Notes under the pieces: model-generated
The model's input: only the letters and a program-made list of their open reading frames with translations
Databases searched by the model: none
What the model was told of the DNA's origin: nothing
Shown here: in pieces, positions 29,138 to 38,249 of the stretch
Numbering within the stretch: the stretch's first letter is position 1
Layout of the letters: every line of letters begins with the position of its first letter
Made by a program: the position numbers and the translations under genes
Assembly: GCF_037975245.1 (NCBI RefSeq)
Contig: NC_092576.1
Coordinates: 30,916,611-30,980,610, forward strand
Length of the DNA: 64,000 nt
Reading direction: 5' to 3'
From: Apostichopus japonicus
Lineage: Eukaryota > Echinodermata > Holothuroidea > Aspidochirotida > Stichopodidae

Positions 29138-31858
29138 CTGAAAATAAGAGAAAGTATGACTGTAGTATGCATATTGTTTTTTTTATTTACAACTATCGTT
29201 GTTGACTTTTGAAATATGCCATTCACATTATTATTGTACAGTTCAAATACCATATTTTGTGTTGAAAGTTAATGAATATGAAAAATTTGGCCTTGCTACT
29301 CTCTTCCAAATATAGCTCTTATGGTTGAGAGGTTTTGTTTCTGCAAGCGGGTGACTAAAACACATACACATATATGTATACACCACTTGTGACAGTATTT
29401 ACTGTTCTGAATGTCAGAAGTTCACACAAGACAGGTAAGGTATGTGATTAGGTTTACTTACTGTAATGTTAGTTCTGGAGGTTGTTGAAAGACTCAATTC
29501 TTTCAGGAACTTGTCTTTCTTTGGAGAGACGTGCGAAATGGTTACTATATCTCCTGTCTTGATGGGAGAAGTTGTGGCTTTATTCCACAAAGCTACCGGT
29601 CTAATGATGGATCCTTCTTTCAATTTTATGTTTCGGACCAGTTGTCCATTAGGTATGGTACGTGGTACTTCATCCTGCAATTTAAATAAAAGAAGAATAT
29701 TGATTTTCATATATATCTTTACTAACACCTCCCAAATCTGTAGTATTTCAACTAATCAATAGGGCAACACTTTATGTGAACTAGAATTCTGTAGACATAT
29801 TTTCAGCTAGTTTGTTTAATTGGACATTGCAAAAGATAGTGCAAGCCGAATTGGTAAAGTTTGTTAAATCAATGTTATTGGGGTGAATTTATTAGTTTTA
29901 TTTCAATTATGTGTGAGAATTATGGGTTAGGCTAATTTTTCTGTATTGATCTAATTGGATGGAGAATATATCACCAGACATACATTTTCAATGGTAAGGA
30001 TCATGTTCTGGAGCAATAATCACTGATTATACCATATATGGCAAAGCTAGTACTGGTAGCCTAGTGAATCGGAGGCATTCATTGTATAGATTGCTCAGTG
30101 CAATAGTTGAGAGTGGAATGGAAAGTTCTGTGTATTAAGTACATATTGAACCAGAAAACAAAATATTTAAATGATAGTGGGGTCTATCTACAGACATGAT
30201 ATTGAAGTTAAATTGATATTTTCAATTGAGGTAAGACCTACATATACAGATATAAGTGAAGATTATTGTTTTTGAGTTATTGTGGTAACAAGGTATTTCG
30301 ATTAACTATTAACCTTGTCACTCATGAATACTAATGACATGAAATTTGTTGTCATATAATTTTGTACCAAACATATACTTTCACAACCATACCATGCATG
30401 CAGCTAATCGGACATAAGGTTACAAAGATATTGACATTTTTAGGATTTACATGAAATTTGGTCACTCATAAATATTCAGAGGATGCATATTAAAAACAAT
30501 AGGGATCGTTCACCCAATGGGGATTATATACACCAAGAATGGTAACAATTCAACATTTTGTTTTGGAGTTATCCCGTACGAGCTATTTTCTGTCTAAGTA
30601 TTAAGCTTGCCTATCATGAATACAATTGATATGCAATTTGTCTCTCATATAATTTTGTTCCAACCATATACTTTCACAACCATATAAATAATGAAGCTAA
30701 GCGGACCTAAGGTTATAATAATATTGACAATTTAAGGATTTTATGTTAAGCTCGCCTTCTCATTAATATTCATAGGATGCATAAGGTTTGTCCACTCACT
30801 TTGGGGATTATATATACCATTTATGGTAACAATCCACTGTTTTGTCTTGATGTTTGGTGGTAAAAGGTCAGGTGTCACACACATACACATATAGGCAAAT
30901 TAGACTGTATAGGTTCCGATGTTGCTTTCAGCATCAGAATCAACAAAAAGTGTAGTGTTTTATATCAATCGAGTAAATTGTGTAAAGCATGTTAACATGG
31001 CATTACTTTCGTCAAGGCTCTGACAAATGTGAAGCCTGCAAGCTTAGGGCAAGTGTAGTGATGAATAGCTTGACAGGCAAATATAGCATCTAGCCTTCAG
31101 CAAATGCTCATGTCATGAGATGCAGGAGTTTCAAATTGAATGAGTAGGTTTGAATGGGGCAAGTAGATTCGTGCATGCATGTAGGTTTTGTTAAAGAGCA
31201 GCTCGCCACACAGGCAGGTCAAAGAAATTGTCGAAGCCTGCTTTCGAATTAACAATCCTGTTGCATGATTATGTGAAAGGTCCTATTCTTGCTGAAAAAG
31301 AAGTTTATGAATAAATAATGCAATCTTACCTGGACAACTTCACCTTTCACTGTTATCAGTGGAATCATAATTCCTGGTTGTGGCAGCCGTATGTCCTTGA
31401 GTGGAACTAGCTGTGGAGGTGGAGGGTTCACAATATGTCTCGCCAATATGATCGCTTCTCGGCCTTTTGGCTAAGATCATGTGTAGTATCTGTTCCCTTG
31501 GGGAATGGTGATACACACCTGACGATGATCACACAGTCACAGTCCCGATGCAAGGGGACTGGGGCTGAGAGCGGATCAGTCGTTTGGTAGTTTGGTTTTC
31601 GTGCCCAGGTTCTCACCTGGATTATGTCACTTTCAGAAATGTTGTTTAGGGGTGTTGCAGGAATGATTTTGCTAGACTTATTTATAATGACGGACGATCT
31701 CCCTTTTTGGAAATTCCGCATTAACACGGTTTTGTTTTCTATAAGTTTGGGAAAACGTTTCGTTTCATAGCAGAGTAATTTTGCTGCTTGTGTTTCATCT
31801 GTAATACCTGCCATCAAGACATCCCCTTCGGTTTTGGTTTCCACTATTAAAACCTTCA
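28868..31858 (-). CDS. OB-fold (RPA-like) single-stranded-DNA-binding-type protein, four exons seen
   Basis: Minus-strand exons 31,858-31,617, 31,410-31,330, 29,674-29,462 and 29,137-28,868 join in phase 0 at consensus splice sites. The first exon has an OB-like strand pattern (VLIVETKTEGDVLMAGI, TDETQAAKLLCYETKRFPKL, NKTVLMRNF). The second begins a second OB domain (PLITVKGEVVQ), which continues in exon 3 (NGQLVRNIKLKEGS, TGDIVTISHVS, LSLSTTSRTNI). The last exon adds an acidic C-terminus ending NQPSTSE-stop. Two OB folds in this arrangement resemble RPA70-like proteins. A 5' exon may be missing. The gene lies downstream of, and on the same strand as, a Helentron relic. Its first visible intron is almost entirely a SINE. 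Confidence 0.6.
29462..29674 (-). other. RPA-like exon 3 (OB-fold core)
   Basis: Acceptor tttaaattgcag, donor ttaca|gtaagt. Encodes DEVPRTIPNGQLVRNIKLKE, then RPVALWNKATTS, TGDIVTISHVSPKKD and STTSRTNIT: strand-loop-strand spacing typical of an OB fold, with W and K residues placed as in nucleic-acid-binding members. Confidence 0.65.
30290..30890. repeat. Diverged ~292-bp tandem duplication in an intron
   Basis: catataattttgt...catatactttcacaacc occurs at ~30,353 and ~30,645, followed in both by an aaggtta..a.atattgaca block, aggattt, and ggggattatata. The two units are ~75-80% alike by eye. Probably a dispersed repeat in tandem, non-coding. Confidence 0.65.
31330..31410 (-). other. RPA-like exon 2
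   Basis: Acceptor cctccacctccacag at 31,411, donor gtccag|gtaaga. Encodes LVPLKDIRLPQPGIMIPLI then TVKGEVVQ, phase 0 at both ends. Confidence 0.6.
31451..31620 (+). mobile_element. U2-snRNA-headed SINE, copy 1 (within an intron)
   Basis: Bases 31,451-31,495 match the first ~45 nt of U2 snRNA (atcgcttctcggccttttgg onward to tatctgttc). The next ~120 bp (starting after ttgggg: tgatacacacctgacgatga, then gtcccgatgcaaggggac, gagagcggatcagtcg) are shared almost base for base with the copy at 34,304. The 3' end is a hairpin, ccaggt-tctc-acctgg. It is antisense to the RPA-like gene and fills most of a 206-bp intron. No clear target duplication is seen. Confidence 0.8.
31617..31858 (-). other. RPA-like exon 1 seen
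   Basis: Open frame VLIVETKTEG...NISESDIIQ with donor atccag|gtgaga. The upstream acceptor is uncertain (ctgtgaag at 31,859); the 49-bp tandem array starts 8 bp beyond. The donor lies within sequence homologous to the 3' hairpin of the SINE. Confidence 0.6.
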
Positions 31859-31865
31859 CAGATTT

Positions 31866-32012
31866 TGGATATGGGCCAGACGTGTGGTTGGATTGGGTAA
31901 CACCAAGTTAAGTTTGGATATGGGCCAGACGTGTGGTTGGATTGGGTAACACCAAGTTAAGTTTGGATATGGGCCAGACGTGTGGTTGGATTGGGTAACA
32001 CCAAGTAAAGTA
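31866..32012. repeat. 49-bp tandem repeat, three copies
   Basis: tgggccagacgtgtggttgg starts at 31,872, 31,921 and 31,970: exact 49-bp period, nearly identical units. Lies in an intron or upstream of the RPA-like exon. Confidence 0.95.
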
Positions 32013-33163
32013 TCCATCTGTAAAATATAAAAATAGCACGATAAGTTGACTGGTGTGGAAATTAACCAAGAAATATTACGGAAAAGTAAGGATATTAAAT
32101 AATTGACTAACATACAGTTTGATTTACTCATGTGAAGTGAAGTTGTATTATAACAGGAATGACTATTAGTTGGATGATATGGTCTATGTACACTCTTTTC
32201 AAGGGATGTTAATTTATATTTCTGAGGTGGCATTATGTGATCAGTTGGAAAATGTATGGGTAGTACAGTCAGTTGATTGTGATGCAATTAAATTAATGTT
32301 AACTTATATGCCTAAATGTTTGATATCCATGGTGTACAAGTATGGTTTTATTTTTAATACATTGTTGGAGAGCATACAAAGAATAAATTATTCATATTTT
32401 GCACAGCATTTGGAAGCAGAAATAGTTGGATTGAGGAGTTTCTGGGTCTATGTAAAAGTTATTGTTGGCTGGTCCAAAAAAACATGGCAAGTACTACTGA
32501 TGATTGTAACTGTAGTTGAAGATGCTGGTTACAGCATGAATACTTTTTGACAATGACAATATTGGTGGTACGGGGGTGTTTGGGAATAGGCTATTCCTAC
32601 TATATTAGTATCCCCTTTTAATTTTTGAGAATAGGTAATGTTGTTTTGTGATTGTAGAAAGTTATGGCAATATGGAACAAATTTTACAAAGCTATCACTA
32701 TATTGTGAATGTGCAAGACTACAAAGACTGTTTGTTGAGACTAAACTTCTCAGCATTTATTGGTAAATTGAAACAAACCTAAGTCCATTTACCTGGTGCT
32801 AGGTGAAGATAGTTGCTACAGCTTGCAGCACTTGTTTAGTACTGTAATTGCAAGCTTGCCCCCACAGCTGGAGGGATGAATGAGGTGTCACATTCATGGA
32901 CACTTCATAACAACCTATAGGTTGTATTGGAACCCACAACCCATTGGCTGTGAGTGACAGTTTTTACTAGTAAGAATTTTCCAGTTATATATATACAGTA
33001 TATATTGTGATTATCTACATAGAAATATGTACAGTGAAATTTCAACTGGGGATGATACTCTTGTATTAATCGCTATTTATGCTTTTTTTCTTCGGTTAAT
33101 ATTTACACTGTCAGTATGATTTATCCAGATATGTCATAGTACATAGCTGGTATTGATATTTCT
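32013..33163. other. No gene recognised; long plus-strand open frame of doubtful meaning
   Basis: A 126-codon plus-strand frame (32,170-32,550) is hydrophobic and not recognised; no family or splice evidence. 32,985-33,010 has an atatatatacagtatatat palindromic tract. Confidence 0.35.
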
Positions 33164-33727
33164 TTATTGATTGATGTTGATGGCAGTTTGAATGGTCTTG
33201 TGATCAGACCATGCACAATGTAACACTTGAGAGTGAACTACTTTACAATTGGTGAACACAAGGTCAAGAATTGTACCTGATGAAGTAGTAGGTTCGTAGA
33301 TGTACTGTTTACAATGAAGGATATTTTCCATGAAATCAACAATAGATTGGTGTTCATTGTTTTGTAGATCGAAGTTGAGATCCCCAGTCAGTAGTATTGG
33401 CCATTGTTGATCAATCTGTGGGATTAAATCTTGTACAACATGTTGTTTGAATTCTTCAACAGTACAAGAAGGCGATTTGTAAAGACTCACTGTCTGAAAC
33501 TGTACATTAGCAGGGCTAGCTAGTGTCACTGTTATATATTCAAATTTGAATGATGAATATTTTTCAACTTTGACAATATCATATTGATTATTGATATACA
33601 GTATTTGTCCATGTGGTGGTCGTGTTGAGCTGTGTGACACATCAATCTGATCATTACGAACAATTGTAAAGTTTGTAATGTTATATTGATCATCAGGTTC
33701 ATCCATTTTTACTCTTGATTCTACCAC
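33164..33727 (-). pseudogene. Helentron endonuclease domain
   Basis: APE/EEP-type fold: ILLTGDLNFDL (catalytic Asp/Asn), then ILDLVFTN and a C-terminal SDHK. The start is frameshifted relative to the helicase, with the linking part at 33,780-33,720 (NARFLHKHHNDLAKDQN). The ETW motif expected before IRNDQ is degraded. Inactive relic. Confidence 0.75.
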
Positions 33728-34290
33728 ATATAATATCTGAGGCTATCATGTTTTGGTCTTTTGCTAAATCATTGTGATGTTTGTGTAAAAATCGTGCATT
33801 TTGGGATGTAAGTTTCAGCAAGGGTGCATCTGTTGAATAGTATGGTTTGAAGCAGAGTTCTAAGCAAGCTTGTGATCGCAGACGCTCCATTTCAGTTATA
33901 ACAGCATCAGTAACGTTTATTCTCTGTTTATTGAGTTCCAATATTTGTAGACCGGTAGCTGTTCGTACTCTACTCATTGCTACATAGTGTCCGTGTGGAA
34001 TTGTAGTTGAACCCATGTGTACAACCAATTTATCCACTGTATCACCTTGTGACTTGTGAATAGTTTAGCTGCAGCTGGTCTCAATGGAAATTACCTTCTA
34101 ATTACTGGAATGTGTTTTCTAGATGTATAAAATGTTCGTTTAATTGCAAACATTGGTTTCCAATCAGTAGAGATACCCGGTCTATAATATGATCGGTATT
34201 GTGCTCTAGTTTGCTTGCCAACTTTTGGTTTGTCAAACTGTACCCACACAATGTTGGGTATTGGGTTGAGTGGTTGTAAGTAGTCTAATT

Positions 34291-34304
34291 TTTTTTTACT
34301 ACAC
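34291..34304. repeat. Target-site duplication of SINE copy 2, left
   Basis: tttttttactacac, repeated at 34,493-34,506. On the minus strand it encodes part of the Helentron helicase (VVKK), so it pre-dates the SINE. Confidence 0.9.
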
Positions 34305-34492
34305 GCTTCTCGGCCTTTTGGCTAAGATCATGTGTAGTATCTGTTCTCTTCGGGAATGGTGCTACACACCTGACGATGATCACACAGTCACAGTCCCGAT
34401 GCAAGGGGACTTGGGCTGAGAGCGGATCAGTCGTTTGGTAGTTTGGTTTTCGTGCCCAGGTTCTTTCCTGGGTGACTTTTTCTTAAAAAGTA
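34305..34492 (+). mobile_element. U2-snRNA-headed SINE, copy 2 (188 bp, with TSD)
   Basis: Starts within the first four bases of U2 snRNA and follows it to ~34,346 (gctaagatcatgtgtagtat), then continues into the same body as copy 1. Its 3' part has the hairpin cccagg-ttcttt-cctggg and a tail gtgactttttcttaaaaagta. It is flanked by perfect 14-bp duplications and so is a bona fide retroposed unit. It splits a Helentron helicase frame that resumes on the other side. No internal RNA polymerase III A/B boxes are obvious. Confidence 0.88.
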
Positions 34493-35115
34493 TTTTTTTA
34501 CTACACATCCTGAGCCATTGGTAATTCCATCTTCTACTGCAATATTGACAACAGTCACATATCTCAATCCAAGTGCAACTGGTAATTCATAAAATAGACC
34601 ACATGTTTTATTAGCATCTTGTGGTACACTTTTCTTTATTTGTTCCTTGACAGTAAGTGGTAAATCACCAACAACAGCATCTTGAGCTTTAATTAACGTT
34701 CTCTGTGGTTGTTGATGCAAATATATCGAAGTTGTGACCATTGACCAGTGTGCATTTGTTGGATATAAGTGTGTTACAGATAGAGTGTAGGTTGAATCAG
34801 TTTTGTCAATACAACATTTTTCAAGCTCCGTGATGTCATGATTGGTCTGTTTTCCTTCTCTAAGTCTGTTCAACAACTGTGCAAATGGTTAATCGTTTTG
34901 CTGTCTCATGATTTGTGTGAGTTCGTGCATTTTGAAATATTCTTGCCACAAATTCAGAGCAAGAGGACCATAACCACTTTTTAGATCTTGAAATATCCAT
35001 TGGTCCATCACTGGTTTCAGGTGAAATAGATAACCGACTACTATCATGTGGACACCACCAAATGGCTGCTGTGACTGCTTGATCTCTTGCAAGCGTTGAT
35101 TATGTACGTCGAAAT

Positions 35116-36354
35116 GCTTATAAGACTACCATTGTTTTCATGGAATATTAGCCATCCCTCATTACATACGGTAATTGATAATCGATGCTCTAAAGAAATG
35201 TGAGTTCATTTCACGGAAGTAAAACAAGATTAAGTAGTTGTCTTGTCTTTTTAACAAGATAAGATAGACAGAAGTTTATGACTCAGGGAAGTTAAGTATT
35301 TGAACTTCACAGATTTAATCAAACTTGGGCCAAATGAGTAGATAATTCCCTTCTCGCGGTCAAGTTTTCCCACCAATACCTTTGGGAGCAGCCCACCACT
35401 CCTGTTACCGTCTGCTTCTTGAGCGTTTATCTTCAGCTCTTTTGTAACCAGCTCATGCAGACACACCTGTTTATAGCATTTTGTCTTATTCGTTGTTTCG
35501 AATAGCAACCGTTTTTCCTCGCCGCGACACGTGAGTAAGTTCCTGGAATTTTTTTTTCACATATGCAATGACCCAGTTAGCGCCCCCCCCCCCCCAAATC
35601 TAAAATGGTATTATCTAGTACGTCACACCTGAATGCAATTTTGTATTATATCTTAAACAAAGCACAGCTGCATGTTCGACTAGACGACTAGACCACTGCT
35701 GACATGTGTACATTTAAAAGTAACCATCGGCACAAGGTCGTATAAGTTTGCTCAGTGGTCTTTCGGCTGAGAGTGGCGAGCCGCGTTACTTAACACTTTG
35801 CACTGAGAAGTTGTTTAGAAATTATATTTGTGTTTTATCCGAATCATCAAACAAATGAAACATTGGGGAATGTAGAAAAGAAAGTCGTTCGAAATGAAGT
35901 CAAACTCCTATGACATAAACGCTTGTCAGTCTGGGATACTAACATACAAAAATATGTGGAATAAAATGTGGAATCAAATAAATTGCACGAAACATTTCCC
36001 GCGAGGCTGATTACAAAAGTCAACATAACAGTGCTCTTCCCGTGCTGGGCCGTGGCTGTCCGTGTGACACGTATACCTAGTAGCGTGTGAAAGCAGGTTG
36101 TTATGAACTCCCTGGTGAAAGTAGCCAGGGACATTGCCTTGGGAACGCATCATTACCGTACTTGTTGTGATTTAAGCTGAGAGCACTGATTTCTGATTAA
36201 CTTCCTTTAGTTTAGGAACTTTTTAATGTAAACTTTATTTTGCGTTTACCCTCTTTTTCTTTTTTTCATTTTATGTTTCCTTCATTTTGTCATTTTTTCC
36301 CCCCGATTTCCCGCAAATCTGGTTCGGAAGGTTCGCAAGGTTTTCCAGCCCTGC
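35116..36354. other. No gene recognised
   Basis: Holds a poly-C run (35,583-35,596) and an 85-codon minus-strand frame at 35,251-35,508 (KELKINAQEADGNRSGGL) that I do not recognise. 36,240-36,300 is T-rich. Confidence 0.35.
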
Positions 36355-38040
36355 TCCTACCACACCCTGAAAAGAAGAAACTCCGCTCCCTGTACCCCAC
36401 CTTTAAGTCTTTCCCTCGTATACAAAATTCTATGAGAAATCCGCCATTGAAAGGCAACATACTTATGCTCTAAAACCGGTTGAAAGACCTCTTTCCAAAT
36501 GTCACCCCACGGCAACAAAGGAAAATTCCTTGTGACAGTAGGTAACACATTCTCCCCTTTTGAGAATATACTTCACCGAGAAACGATCAAATACAAAAGT
36601 AATAACTTTCTTAAATAGCTATTCAATTAAATCACAAGCAAAAGACAACGACGGGGTACACTGGTCGCTGTTAGGTCGTAATTCGACCACAGCCCCGACC
36701 TGCTGAAACCTGCGTAACCGCTTACTGATGAAATAACGAATTAAATATGCAGAACATATCGAAAAGGAGGCCCTCACAACCTTCCTGACCATCACCTCGG
36801 GAACAGGGAAAACTGCAGCTAAAAAGTAAAACAAAGGGTATACCACAACATTAATGAGTAGAACTTTACCCAACAGTGTCAGATTTCTACCCTTCCACAT
36901 ATTAAAGAATTACTCTATTTAATAAAACTTTTTACTCCAATTACTATAAATAGAGTTAGGAGTAGCAAAAACAATTCCAGTGATTTGAATGGACGTCTCA
37001 CTCCATTTTAATATTGGTTGGAAGCTTCCGCCCAACAAAACCACCTAACTGTAACCCACACGTCGTAGATAAATTAATACACGCACCTGTGGCTCTACGA
37101 AACAAATCAATAGTATTAAAAACCCTTTCACATCTCCATGGCAACTAGCGACGCACGTGGCGTCGTCAGCATACTGTAGAAATTTAACAGTCTTGCCGCT
37201 GCTACCAGGGAGTGAGAGGCTCCTAATACCTCTAAACGAAAAAATGTAGCGAGCAAGAGGCTCGATAAACAAAACATACAATGACGGTGAGAAGGGACAC
37301 CCTTGTCTAACCCCTCTCGGAAAAAAACATCCCCGGATAAACGACCTTTGATCATTATACGGCTACAAATATTGGTATACAAAATACTGATCCACTTACA
37401 AAAATATTCACAAAAATTCATTTTACGCAAAACTTTTAACAAAAACGATATAAGGAAATCAGTGCACAGGAATTTCCTGTCAAATTTACATTAACAATAA
37501 CATCGCGAATAACAAACATATTCTGATGAATAAAACGACCGGGAACGGAACACGTTTGAAAATCATTTACAACGGAAGACAGGAGGCTGATAGACCTCCT
37601 GTTGGCGGGGTCGAGGGGGTCACCCTTCTTTGGCAGGAGGGTGACGACCGCCGTCCGTTGCGACTCCCTTAAAAACCCTTTACTACAAATTTCGTTATAC
37701 ATAACTAATAAATCAGGCCCTAGAATATCAAAAAAGCTTTAGAAAATTCACAGGGCAGGCCGTCGATACCTGGCGACTTGTTATTCGCCATACTGTCGAT
37801 AGCACCTTTGACAAAGACAACGGCTGATCAAGAACAGCACGTTCTATGCCAACACAATCTAAAGAAAACCTTGAGCCTCGCTCTCGTTATTAACGACAGA
37901 ATACAAATTACTGTAAAGATCATGAAAAACATTTATAATACCCTCACCGTGCACGATTGTACCCGCCGAATCTCTATTCCCCTAATTATACCCTTAAGCG
38001 ATTGGACACTTGTTTTCTCTGTCATATTTAATACAATATG
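36355..38040 (-). mobile_element. LINE family B fragment (B4), lacking both ends
   Basis: ORF2 reverse-transcriptase region of family B: NNKSPGIDGLPCEFS (~37,770), TLLPKKGDPLDPANRR, the [10 protein letters not shown]-like motif (~37,150), then SAYLIRYFISKRLRRFQ and RNFPLLPWGDIWK. It breaks off inside the ORF2 C-terminus near 36,355 without the family 3' UTR, so a later deletion removed its end. No U2 sequence is next to it. Many frameshifts. It probably lies within the P-element-like gene. Confidence 0.75.
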
Positions 38041-38249
38041 ATCTCAGTTGCACACAAGGTGTGCATACCTTTTTGTACTATTTCGCAAAACTGGTACACA
38101 TACATCCAGTATAGTGTAATGCATATGCATATCTACACACTGTACAAGTGTTACTACACAAAGAGTTTGTAGGTCTATTATACTTTTTTTGTCAATTACC
38201 TCTATTAACAAGCAATGTATAGACATTTTAGAAAACACTGTATGCCTAC

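Larger units (their letters stand above)
33164..35115 (-). mobile_element. Helentron relic: PIF1-type helicase plus APE-type endonuclease
   Basis: Minus-strand pieces in order: helicase FGGVHMIVVGYLFHLKPV (35,092-34,889), LNRLREG...LYPTNAHW...GLFYELPVALGLR (34,876 on), KTIHKSQGDTVDKLVV and YVAMSRVRTATGL (34,070-33,940), then an endonuclease domain (NARFLHKHHNDLAKD, LLTGDLNFDL, SDHK) to 33,164. A PIF1-like helicase followed by an endonuclease is the hallmark of Helentrons, a Helitron variant replicating by rolling circle. The replication-initiator domain and helicase motifs I-II are missing, and there are frame breaks at ~34,890, ~34,060 and ~33,720. A SINE is inserted at 34,305. Confidence 0.8.

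Noticed and set aside
31451-31495. Functional U2 snRNA gene
   Set aside because: Only the first ~45 nt match U2; the rest is a body shared with a second copy that has target-site duplications, so it is a SINE.
32170-32550. 126-codon plus-strand open frame
   Set aside because: Hydrophobic AT-rich frame without recognised motifs; kept only as a note.
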